The notes: generated by a model not told the origin, from the letters alone. A stretch of DNA of 6,766 nt from Gammaproteobacteria bacterium (GCA_011321985.1 DROB01000402.1:1-6766), one strand, 5' to 3'; positions 1 through 5,887 are shown, counted from the stretch's first letter. Numbers and translations are program-made.

Positions 1-1299
1 ATACCCTCGATCCGCCACTTCAGTACGATGCATGAAGTCAGCCGCTTTACCTCAGTGCAGGCATATGACCGACTCGTCGCCGCTGGTTATTTAGAATCAC
101 GACCGGGCTCCGGTTTTTATGTTACCCCCCGTTCGACAAAATTTGGTCGCGCCGAACCCACCGTAAAACTGGACCGGGCAATGGATGTTTTATGGTTGCT
201 GCGTAACGCACTCAACCAGCCGAACCTCGAAGCCATTCCCGGTGCAGGATGGTTACCTCATGACTGGATGGATACCACAGGCATTCAACGCAGCTTGCGC
301 AAGCTCGCACAAAAGCCCGGTCGATACCTGACAGAATATGGTACGCCACAGGGTTACCCGCCCCTGCGACAACAATTACAACAACGTCTGGCAGGGCATC
401 AGATCCTGACAAGTGCCGATCAGATATTGCTCACCACCGGTGCTACACACGCACTGGACCTGATCGCACGTTATTATATTCGTCCGGGTGATGCCGTACT
501 GGTCGATGACCCCGGATATTTTATCCTGTACGGCACATTAAAATCATACGGCGCAAAGATTATCGGCGTACCCTGGAATATTGACGGGCCGGATACCGAC
601 AGACTGGAACAATTGATGAAAACACATAAACCCAAACTTTTTTTCACCAACTCGATCCTGCATAATCCGACGGGTGCCAGCATCAGCCAGGCAGTCGCTT
701 ATCGCTTACTCCGACTCGCCGAGGACAATGATATAGTCATTATCGAAGACGATGTCTTTGGTGATTTCCATCCTGGTCAGACAACTCGGCTGGCTACCCT
801 GGATCAACTGAAACGCGTCATCTATCTCGGTAGTTTCTCAAAAACTATCTCGGCTTCCATGCGTGTCGGCTTTATCGCCGGCTGCCCCGATGTCGTCAAA
901 CAGCTCACCGATCTGAAATTATTATCGGGCATCACCACCTCAGAAATAAATGAGAGGATGATCCACCAGATGCTGGCAAACGGGCAGTATCGTAAACGAC
1001 TCAACGGACTTCACAAGCGTCTACAGCAATGCAGAGAACAGGCCCTGGACAACTTCGAAAAAATGCAGTTAACATCCTACATCGAACCCGAGGGCGGGAT
1101 GTTCATCTGGATAAAAATGCCTGAGCATATCGATATAGTTGCCATGAGCAATCTGGCCGCCACCCGGGGGATCATGCTGGCACCGGGAAATCTATTCCGG
1201 CCTCATCAGGAACCGACGCAGTGGATGCGATTTAACGTCGCTTCATGTAATGAAACTAAACACCTGGCTTTCATCAAAAAAACGGTCGCAGATGTTTGA
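1..1299 (+). CDS. MocR-family transcriptional regulator with aminotransferase-like domain (5' partial)
   Basis: A GntR-type winged-helix DNA-binding domain fused to a PLP-dependent class I aminotransferase fold; such proteins are usually cytoplasmic regulators that sense an amino compound or PLP. The frame is open from base 1 and the first codons (IPSIRHFS) already belong to the winged helix, so the true start lies upstream; the Met at 28 is inside that domain. The recognition helix region (SRFTSVQAYDRL) and the wing (GYLESRPGSGFYV) are complete. The catalytic domain shows DDPGYF near 508-525, HNPTG near 661-675, EDDVFGDF at 745-768, the Schiff-base lysine in GSFSKT (Lys codon 841-843) and the carboxylate-binding Arg in MRFN (codon 1228-1230). 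The EDDVF motif resembles the YdcR-type EDDVY with Tyr replaced by Phe. The target gene is unknown; the next gene on the same strand starts 115 bp downstream. Family call is firm, substrate unknown. Confidence 0.93.
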   Translation: MPSIRHFSTMHEVSRFTSVQAYDRLVAAGYLESRPGSGFYVTPRSTKFGRAEPTVKLDRAMDVLWLLRNALNQPNLEAIPGAGWLPHDWMDTTGIQRSLRKLAQKPGRYLTEYGTPQGYPPLRQQLQQRLAGHQILTSADQILLTTGATHALDLIARYYIRPGDAVLVDDPGYFILYGTLKSYGAKIIGVPWNIDGPDTDRLEQLMKTHKPKLFFTNSILHNPTGASISQAVAYRLLRLAEDNDIVIIEDDVFGDFHPGQTTRLATLDQLKRVIYLGSFSKTISASMRVGFIAGCPDVVKQLTDLKLLSGITTSEINERMIHQMLANGQYRKRLNGLHKRLQQCREQALDNFEKMQLTSYIEPEGGMFIWIKMPEHIDIVAMSNLAATRGIMLAPGNLFRPHQEPTQWMRFNVASCNETKHLAFIKKTVADV

Positions 1300-1414
1300 A
1301 TCGGATAACGGCACCATCAACCATGACAGCCAATAGAACCTCTCCGGATATTAACCGTGCTTTTTTTATATTTTTAAGTATCATAGACAGCTATAGATAA
1401 AAAAGGGAAATGAG
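1300..1414 (+). other. Intergenic spacer, AT-rich, possible promoter of the CDGSH gene
   Basis: The spacer between the MocR-type gene and the CDGSH gene has no coding potential. Its second half is AT-rich: a T run at 1361-1367, a second T run at 1371-1375, and an imperfect dyad at 1379-1399. A 3-bp CGG/CCG stem at 1345-1357 precedes the first T run; this is too weak to call a terminator with confidence. No clear -35/-10 pair was found. A Shine-Dalgarno-like AAGGGA sits at about 1403-1408, correctly spaced from the ATG at 1415. Confidence 0.5.
1379..1399. promoter_or_regulatory. Imperfect inverted repeat upstream of the CDGSH gene
   Basis: TATCATAG (1379-1386) and CTATAGATA (1391-1399) form an 8-bp dyad with one bulged A at 1395 and a 4-base centre. 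It lies directly before the ribosome-binding site, where a repressor site or a 5' hairpin could act on the CDGSH gene. It does not match any operator consensus I can recall (IscR, NsrR and Fur were considered). AT-rich sequence makes chance dyads common, so confidence is low. Confidence 0.25.
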
Positions 1415-2047
1415 ATGGATCAAAATAATAAACCCGATATCAAGCCAGCACCTGATGGTCCTTATATCGTCAAACATCTCAAAAATCTCGCTGATAAAAA
1501 CGGTCACATCGACACTGAAGAAACCCTGGCCCTGTGTCGATGCGGTAGATCAGCCAATAAACCCTACTGCGATGGCACACACACAAAAACCGGTTTCTCA
1601 TCTGCCAATCAGGCAGCACGGGTAGCGGGCAAACAGGACGAATATATCGGAAAAAAGATCACTCTCTACGACAACCGTAGCATCTGCGCACATGCCGGCT
1701 ATTGCACCGATAAGCTACCCTCTGTTTTCAGGATGAAACAGGAACCGTGGATCGACCCGGACGCTGCGGCAAAAGAAGCCATTATCAAAGCAGTGCAAGC
1801 ATGCCCCTCTGGTGCTCTGAGTTACACCATCAGTGGCACCGAAAGTCGCGAACAAGATAATAAACCGGGTATATTTATCGCCCCCAACGGCCCCTATGTG
1901 GTATCGGGCTGCCCCGACCTGGAAGATGCGATCTGGGCCGCAGGTAGCACAAGACAACAGTACACCTTATGTCGATGCGGCGCATCAAATAACAAACCTT
2001 TCTGTGATGGAAGTCACTGGTCTATCGAATTCAAGGATGACGATTAA
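1415..2047 (+). CDS. Iron-sulfur protein with CDGSH - Fer4_19 - CDGSH domains
   Basis: Predicted soluble 210-residue iron-sulfur protein with three cluster sites. The first CDGSH motif has ligands C41, C43, C52 and H56 (C-x-C-x2-S-x3-P-x-C-D-G-T-H). A divergent 4Fe-4S monocluster domain follows at about 80-137 with C91, C97 and C130 (SICAHAGYC and ACPSGAL, plus PWIDPDAA). The second CDGSH motif has C186, C188, C197 and H201. CDGSH motifs normally hold a redox-active, pH-labile 2Fe-2S cluster with 3Cys-1His ligation. Each CDGSH is preceded by a similar strand segment (APDGPYIV at 12-19, APNGPYVV at 156-163), which points to internal duplication. No signal peptide or membrane segment is seen, so it is probably cytoplasmic. 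The start at 1415 is preceded by AAGGGA; the ATG at 1410 opens an overlapping frame that lacks these domains. The electron partner and role are unknown; iron-sulfur or redox homeostasis is an inference from the family. Confidence 0.93.
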   Translation: MDQNNKPDIKPAPDGPYIVKHLKNLADKNGHIDTEETLALCRCGRSANKPYCDGTHTKTGFSSANQAARVAGKQDEYIGKKITLYDNRSICAHAGYCTDKLPSVFRMKQEPWIDPDAAAKEAIIKAVQACPSGALSYTISGTESREQDNKPGIFIAPNGPYVVSGCPDLEDAIWAAGSTRQQYTLCRCGASNNKPFCDGSHWSIEFKDDD

Positions 2048-2064
2048 AGGAAGAGGCTTCAGCG

Positions 2065-2088
2065 AAAAAAAATGATACCTCACATCAT
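2065..2088 (-). terminator. Candidate intrinsic terminator of the minus-strand operon
   Basis: Read on the minus strand, ATGAT (2088-2084), a seven-base loop and ATCAT (2076-2072) form a 5-bp stem followed by eight T residues (2072-2065). It begins 12 bases after the stop of the DUF2007 gene. The stem is short and AT-rich, so it may be leaky. A separate 4-bp GAAG/CTTC hairpin at 2050-2060 lies nearer the CDGSH stop but has no T run for the plus strand. Confidence 0.5.
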
Positions 2089-2100
2089 GCCTGGACCACT

Positions 2101-2370
2101 TCAACCGATGGCATGGCCCTCATCATCAGGGTTTATCCTGGTATACTCAGCATCGAGCTCCTGGGCACCTTCGTATTCAGCCACCAGCGGCAGTGCCTGC
2201 GTCACATCCTTATCGGCCACCTGTACATTGGCAAAATCAAAAGCAGCAAGATCACCCACACCTCCCTGCAGGTAATAGCCACCCACATGTGTTTCGATGC
2301 CGTTGGCATTTAGCATACCTGATACGATATGCGCTTCTATGATATCTCTGGCTTTGTAGATTATTTTCAT
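2101..2370 (-). CDS. DUF2007 family small protein
   Basis: An 89-residue protein matching the DUF2007 family (sometimes labelled putative prokaryotic signal-transducing protein), whose molecular role is not established. The family pattern is clear: MKIIYKARDIIEAHIVSGML at 1-20, the GIETHV strand at 24-29, YLQGGVGDL at 33-41 and a strand ending VQVAD at 49-53, followed by an acidic tail. No signal peptide or membrane helix is present. The frame is open upstream to 2463, but that extension would overlap the 3' end of the DJ-1 gene and lies outside the family domain, so the Met at 2370 was chosen. Only a poor Shine-Dalgarno precedes it (nearest AGG about 20 bases away), so translation may depend on coupling to the DJ-1 gene, which stops 31 bp upstream. 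It is the last gene of the predicted operon. Its link to the redox genes may be incidental. Confidence 0.85.
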   Translation of the reverse strand: MKIIYKARDIIEAHIVSGMLNANGIETHVGGYYLQGGVGDLAAFDFANVQVADKDVTQALPLVAEYEGAQELDAEYTRINPDDEGHAIG

Positions 2371-2401
2371 GACCAAAAGAATACCATAACCTGCTCTGAG
2401 A

Positions 2402-3070
2402 TTAAGGCTGAAAGGCATGGACCAGCCTGTCAAATTGAATAGCCTCGGAAATCTCCTCTGCAAATGCTTTAGAACTTAGTTTTTCCAGCAGCTCAAATGC
2501 TGCCTGGTAACTAACAGGTCCACCATTTGAAGTAATAACCCTGTTATCAATCACCACATTAGTATCGAACTGAACTTTTATTTCCGGATACGAACGGGCG
2601 AGACTTTTTTCTCCACCCGCCCACGTGGTCGCTTTTTTTCCATTGAGGATGCCTGCTTCTGCCAGCAGAAATGCTCCCGAACAATTACTCGCCATCCAGG
2701 AAGCATCTTTTCCTTGCTCTCTGATAAACCTTATCAAAGCTTTATCGTTCAGAAACACATCCATTTCATAAGCACTCGGCACCAGTAATACATCGAGCTC
2801 AATATCATCGTAAATGGTTTTGTCTGCTACTATTTTCAGGCCTTCTTCAGAAGTGACTGCCTTATTGCTCGTCGCTGAAATAACGATCACTTCGTAAGAC
2901 GAGAACCATAATTTTTTCGTTGCCGCACCGAATACTTCGATGGGTGCTGTAACATCACTGGTTAAAAAACCATCGAAGACCAGTATCCCGATTTTTGATG
3001 ACGCAGCATTTGCGATGCAAGCCGATACAGACAACGTTATCAGGCACAACATTTTAGCAAGGACATTCAT
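2402..3070 (-). CDS. Exported DJ-1/PfpI family protein (isonitrile hydratase-like), non-canonical active site
   Basis: A 222-residue class I glutamine amidotransferase-like protein of the DJ-1/PfpI superfamily. The closest pattern I recall is isonitrile hydratase InhA and the sensor domains of GlxA-type regulators, but there is no AraC DNA-binding domain. The nucleophile elbow ASNCSGAFLLA places the cysteine at 130; DVTAPIEVFG carries D39, matching the catalytic Asp of InhA. The usual ATTHW after the elbow reads ATTWAG, so Trp150 stands where a His is normal. The N-terminus is an export signal: a lipobox-like VSAC (15-18) would give a lipoprotein on Cys18, or signal peptidase I could cut after ANA (20-22). 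Most relatives are cytoplasmic, so export is notable. The ATG directly follows the TGA of the MDR gene with no gap and has GAGGT 7 bases upstream, indicating translational coupling. The substrate is unknown and it may have lost hydrolase activity. Confidence 0.88.
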   Translation of the reverse strand: MNVLAKMLCLITLSVSACIANAASSKIGILVFDGFLTSDVTAPIEVFGAATKKLWFSSYEVIVISATSNKAVTSEEGLKIVADKTIYDDIELDVLLVPSAYEMDVFLNDKALIRFIREQGKDASWMASNCSGAFLLAEAGILNGKKATTWAGGEKSLARSYPEIKVQFDTNVVIDNRVITSNGGPVSYQAAFELLEKLSSKAFAEEISEAIQFDRLVHAFQP

Positions 3071-4078
3071 TCACATACCTCTGGTCATACTAGTGACATC
3101 TATTACTATCTTTCCATTAGCCTGGTTTTCATCCATGATAGCATGTGCCTGCTGGAGCCGGGTGAAGGGAAAGACAGGGCCGACCTTCAGTCCCAGCTTC
3201 CCGGATTCTACTAACGATACATAATGCTGGAACTGCTCAACCGAGATATCTGACGCATCACCACTGTAAGAAGTCAGTTTGACACCTGTCGGCACACCTC
3301 CCATCGGGTGAAATTCCGGCAGTATCCATTCGCCACCAAGCATCCCCGTCATACAGACAATACCCCCTCGCCTCACCGATCGAAGCGAATCGAGTAAAGT
3401 TGAGGCACCTACCAGCTCGAGAACCCGGTCAAACCCATCCGGATATATCGACCGTGCTTTTGCCGATATCATGCCATCATCAATGATGACATGCTTTGCA
3501 CCAGCCGCAACCAGGGCTTTGGTCTTTGATGGATTACGGGTGGTTGCCGTCACTTCAATATTAGCAAAATCTGCCAGAGCGATTGCCGCCATGCCGACTG
3601 ATGATGTCGCACCACGCACGATGAGATTTTTTGCGCGATTTATTTCCAGCCCGGTATGGAGCGAACCATGTGCTGTCTGCAACATTTCAGGAAGCGCTCC
3701 AAGCATCGTCCAGCCCAGACCAGTCTGTACTGGAAAAGTCTGCGCCCTGGGGACAAGAACATATTCAGCATAAGAACCGTCAAATTCTCTCCCCATGCCA
3801 CCCATCATAGCCACGACACACTGTCCGGCCTGAAGCCTGTCACCGGGGGCAGCTATAACTTCACCCGCACACTCTATACCAAGCACACGAGGAAATTTCA
3901 CTGATGGTGAATCTCCACGCCGGGTAAACCACTCTGAACGATTTAATCCGAAAGCATGGACTTTAATGAGAACCTGACCAGCACACGGTACTGGCCGGGG
4001 GATCTCCATCATCTCAATTTTTTCCGGACCACCTGGCTCAAAAATCACATAAGCCTTCATCAATGATTCAGTGGACAT
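3071..4078 (-). CDS. Zinc-independent MDR oxidoreductase, NADPH:quinone reductase type
   Basis: A 335-residue medium-chain dehydrogenase/reductase, expected to use NAD(P)H to reduce a quinone, enone or similar carbonyl compound in the cytoplasm. An N-terminal GroES-like domain spans about 8-120 (GQVLIKVHAFGLNRSEW at 34-50, FPRVLGIECAGEV at 62-74), and the Rossmann cofactor domain follows with GATSSVG at 156-162 and AAGAKHVI at 191-198. The catalytic zinc motif GHE is replaced by GIECAG and the four-cysteine structural zinc loop is absent, which places it with quinone oxidoreductase-like rather than zinc alcohol dehydrogenase enzymes. Length is normal for the family. The start at 4078 has AGGAAA seven bases upstream; the alternative Met7 has no such site. 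It sits 24 bp after yceI and abuts the DJ-1 gene. The exact substrate cannot be read from sequence. Confidence 0.92.
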   Translation of the reverse strand: MSTESLMKAYVIFEPGGPEKIEMMEIPRPVPCAGQVLIKVHAFGLNRSEWFTRRGDSPSVKFPRVLGIECAGEVIAAPGDRLQAGQCVVAMMGGMGREFDGSYAEYVLVPRAQTFPVQTGLGWTMLGALPEMLQTAHGSLHTGLEINRAKNLIVRGATSSVGMAAIALADFANIEVTATTRNPSKTKALVAAGAKHVIIDDGMISAKARSIYPDGFDRVLELVGASTLLDSLRSVRRGGIVCMTGMLGGEWILPEFHPMGGVPTGVKLTSYSGDASDISVEQFQHYVSLVESGKLGLKVGPVFPFTRLQQAHAIMDENQANGKIVIDVTSMTRGM

Positions 4079-4102
4079 CTATTTTTCCTGCCGTAAGGGC
4101 TA

Positions 4103-4708
4103 TTACTGTTTTATCCCCTCGAGTGACACAAATAACTCGAGCTCTGCGGCTGCCGGCCCCAGATCTTTTTTGATACCGTAATCAGCCAGAGCTATATGCG
4201 TCGAACCTTCGAAACCACGCCGATACCCACCCCATGGATCATCACCAGCACCTACGTGTGACACAACTACCACGACCTGCCTCGTTACCCCATGCAAGGT
4301 CAACTCGCCTTGCAAATGACCTTCTCCATTTTTTGTCTCAGTATACTCAGTACCGATGAACTTGATTTCAGGGTATCTATTTACATCAAGGAAGTCACTA
4401 CTTCGTAAATGCTTATTCAGTTCCGCATGATTAGTGTCGATACTATTCGCATTCACTGTAACAGAGACTCCGGCACTTGAAAGATCACTGCTATCATAAC
4501 TAAAAGCACCTTCAAAGTTATTAAAACGCCCCCACAACCAACTGTAACCGAGGTGTGATATCTTAAACTGTATCGTCGAATGCGCTCCTCCATTATCTAT
4601 GATGTAATCATCAGCCTGTACGGGCTGTAAAATCATCACCGCCATAGCCAATACCACCACGGAAAAATGTGATCCGGTTCCACTTTTTTTAATCCTAGAC
4701 AACTTCAT
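4103..4708 (-). CDS. yceI: YceI family periplasmic lipocalin-like protein
   Basis: A 201-residue secreted protein highly similar to E. coli YceI, a base-induced periplasmic protein whose family fold is a beta-barrel that binds polyisoprenoid-type lipids. The signal peptide is clear: a basic N-region (KLSRIKK), a hydrophobic core at 16-27, and cleavage after VQA (30-32). Family signatures follow: HLGYSWLWGRF at 52-62, the block SIDTNHAELNKHLRS at 89-103 with DFLDVNRYPEIKF after it, LTLHGVTRQV at 136-145, GDDPWGG at 155-161 and DLGPAA near the C-terminus. The start at 4708 has GAAGG about seven bases upstream. The gene directly follows cytochrome b561 with a 29-bp gap, the same pairing as yceJ-yceI in E. 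coli, so a joint role at the membrane quinone or isoprenoid pool is likely. The bound ligand is unknown. Confidence 0.96.
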   Translation of the reverse strand: MKLSRIKKSGTGSHFSVVVLAMAVMILQPVQADDYIIDNGGAHSTIQFKISHLGYSWLWGRFNNFEGAFSYDSSDLSSAGVSVTVNANSIDTNHAELNKHLRSSDFLDVNRYPEIKFIGTEYTETKNGEGHLQGELTLHGVTRQVVVVVSHVGAGDDPWGGYRRGFEGSTHIALADYGIKKDLGPAAAELELFVSLEGIKQ

Positions 4709-4737
4709 AACATACCTTCATATATTAAATTTAAACC

Positions 4738-5286
4738 TTAGATTCCCAACATACGTTTAAGGGTATTATCCTGATCAATAAAATGATGCTTTAACGCTGC
4801 CAGGGCATGAAAAACAACCAGTGATGATAATAATATCGCCATCATCAGGTGCATCTCACCTATCAGATCAACAGTATCTTCATCTATGGAACGAACGATA
4901 GCCGGCACCTCCAGACCATTGGTAATCTTTATACCTTTACCTTCTGATGTGGATATCAAGTATCCCGTCAAACCGATAAATAATATTACGATGTAAAAAG
5001 TATCCTGAATAAAACTCGCTAATACTATCTCATGATTTTTATACGTCTTTAATGCATCAGGTTTAATATTCACTCGCCTCCAGGCTAAACGTATCAACAA
5101 CAGGAACATGACCAGCAAACCCGTACTCTTATGCCAGTATGGAAGACTGTGATACAACGGATCGTAATAATCCAGGCTGGTCATATAGAGTCCTGCCAGG
5201 AACAGGCCTGATAATAAAAAAACCATCAACCAGTGTAGCAATATGGCTACCAGCCCATATCTCATCCTGGTATTTTTTAGGTTCAT
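4738..5286 (-). CDS. Cytochrome b561 family membrane protein (YceJ/CybB-like)
   Basis: A 182-residue four-helix inner-membrane di-haem b cytochrome, expected to exchange electrons with the quinone pool. Hydrophobic segments lie at about 11-35, 50-68, 89-111 and 144-166. The likely haem ligands are H18 (LLHWLM), H52 (YWHKSTG), H146 (GEMHLMM) and H160 (VFHALAALKHHF), in the family positions, and the C-terminal DNTLKRML also matches E. coli CybB (DNTLLRMM). The start is uncertain by one codon: a GTG at 5289 directly precedes the ATG at 5286. No good Shine-Dalgarno is visible, and the upstream SnoaL-like gene stops only 16 bp away, so coupled translation is probable. It is followed by yceI as in the E. 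coli yceJ-yceI pair. Family confidence is high; the donor and acceptor are not known. Confidence 0.94.
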   Translation of the reverse strand: MNLKNTRMRYGLVAILLHWLMVFLLSGLFLAGLYMTSLDYYDPLYHSLPYWHKSTGLLVMFLLLIRLAWRRVNIKPDALKTYKNHEIVLASFIQDTFYIVILFIGLTGYLISTSEGKGIKITNGLEVPAIVRSIDEDTVDLIGEMHLMMAILLSSLVVFHALAALKHHFIDQDNTLKRMLGI

Positions 5287-5302
5287 CACCGAAAGAGGAT
5301 TA

Positions 5303-5779
5303 TTAACTCATCTCGTTAAACATATAACGATATATCTTCCACACCCCATCTATACGCTTGAGTATGAAAAGCTCACGACTGTTGTTTTTTATCGTGATAT
5401 CTTTTTCCAGTAATTTAATCTCACCGTCAGACGTGGTCCGAACAAAGGCTATCTCACCATGACGCTCTATTTCATCTATATGAAACTCTACGTTTAGATC
5501 AAGTGCTTTAAATACATGTTGATATGCCGTTTTTACCTGTTCTCCCCCGACAGCGGTAGGTTTGTTTGATGGCATGAAAATCCCGTCATCACTATATAGC
5601 GGCACGATATCACCCGTGGCACTGTCATTTAATGCCCGCTGGTAATCGCTCAATAGATCATGGATCTCCAGCCGACATTGCTGCTCCTGGTCTGCCCACA
5701 CCGTGGACGGTAACCCAGATGCGAACAACAATAACGTCATCAACAGCCTCATTGATCTATTCAAATAACTGAGTTTCAT
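5303..5779 (-). CDS. Exported SnoaL/NTF2-like (DUF4440, SgcJ/EcaC-type) protein
   Basis: A 158-residue secreted protein with an NTF2-like alpha+beta cone fold; relatives bind or transform small hydrophobic ligands, and many have no known activity. The signal peptide has a charged start, a hydrophobic stretch RLLMTLLLFASG (11-22) and a cleavage site after VWA (27-29). The mature part shows the family order: helix LLSDYQRALND with LYSDDGIFMPSNKP at about 61-74, VGGEQVKTAYQHVF, then strands VEFHIDEIERHGEIAFVRT and ELFILKRIDGVWKIYRYMF at the C-terminus. AGGAGA lies seven bases before the ATG, the best ribosome-binding site in the operon. It is the first gene after the divergent LysR spacer, so it is the gene nearest the predicted operator. 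No catalytic residue set can be assigned with confidence. Confidence 0.88.
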   Translation of the reverse strand: MKLSYLNRSMRLLMTLLLFASGLPSTVWADQEQQCRLEIHDLLSDYQRALNDSATGDIVPLYSDDGIFMPSNKPTAVGGEQVKTAYQHVFKALDLNVEFHIDEIERHGEIAFVRTTSDGEIKLLEKDITIKNNSRELFILKRIDGVWKIYRYMFNEMS

Positions 5780-5833
5780 CTACTTTCTCCTGCTCGTGTT
5801 GTAGTCGTTGCGCCAGCATACTTAATTCTCTAA

Positions 5834-5883
5834 TATAGGAATAGATACTATTATTAAGAAACATATTTCCATATACAGGAATA
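5834..5883. repeat. 10-bp direct repeat TAYAGGAATA, 40 bp apart
   Basis: TATAGGAATA (5834-5843) and TACAGGAATA (5874-5883) differ at one base and are exactly 40 bp apart, close to four helical turns. The second copy contains the lysR ribosome-binding site and is paired with a nearby TTTCC (5866-5870) as an imperfect inverted repeat. Same-face spacing suits two LysR dimers in a tetramer. AT-rich sequence raises the chance of coincidence. Confidence 0.4.
5840..5852. promoter_or_regulatory. Perfect dyad AATAG-ATA-CTATT, candidate LysR site
   Basis: A perfect 5-bp inverted repeat with a 3-base centre, overlapping the first direct repeat and the possible lysR -10 region. Its 13-bp total span equals that of a LysR T-N11-A box, but the outer bases here are A and T in the opposite order, so it is not a canonical box. 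A regulator binding here could occlude lysR transcription (autoregulation) while contacting the operon promoter. Confidence 0.35.
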
Positions 5884-5887
5884 TAGA

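Larger units (their letters stand above)
2101..5779 (-). other. Predicted six-gene operon (SnoaL-like, b561, yceI, MDR, DJ-1-like, DUF2007)
   Basis: Six co-directional genes with gaps of 16, 29, 24, 0 and 31 bp, no internal terminator-like hairpin with a T run seen, and a candidate terminator after the last stop. Three of the six products carry export signals (SnoaL-like, YceI, DJ-1-like) and one is an integral membrane cytochrome, so the unit is centred on the cell envelope. The divergent LysR gene is the obvious candidate regulator. Co-transcription is inferred from spacing; whether DUF2007 belongs functionally is uncertain. Confidence 0.75.
5780..5887. promoter_or_regulatory. Divergent promoter region between lysR and the SnoaL-like operon
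   Basis: A 108-bp spacer serving both directions. The half next to lysR (about 5820-5887) is strongly AT-rich and holds the repeats listed separately. Possible -10 elements are TATTAT at 5849-5854 for lysR and TATATT (minus strand, about 5832-5837) for the operon, but neither has a convincing -35, which fits activator-dependent promoters. The LysR ribosome-binding site is AGGA at 5877-5880, seven bases before its ATG. LysR regulators typically bind such divergent spacers and control both genes. Confidence 0.7.

Noticed and set aside
1345..1375. Possible plus-strand terminator after the MocR-type gene
   Set aside because: The T run is good but the only stem found is 3 bp (CGG/CCG); too weak to call, so described only as part of the spacer.
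1833..2075. 80-residue plus-strand frame inside the CDGSH gene
   Set aside because: It overlaps the second CDGSH motif in another frame and shows no recognisable domain.
2371..2463. N-terminal extension of the DUF2007 frame by 31 residues
   Set aside because: It overlaps the 3' end of the DJ-1 gene in another frame, is not part of the DUF2007 domain, and the family normally starts at the Met at 2370.
3471..3904. Plus-strand open frames opposite the MDR gene
   Set aside because: They are antisense to a strongly recognised MDR protein and their translations show no family pattern.
4043..4060. Alternative MDR start at Met7
   Set aside because: The Met at 4078 has a well-placed AGGAAA site; Met7 has none.
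3071..4078. Zinc-type alcohol dehydrogenase call for the MDR gene
   Set aside because: GIECAG replaces the zinc-binding GHE motif and the four-cysteine structural zinc loop is missing, so a zinc-independent quinone reductase type fits better.
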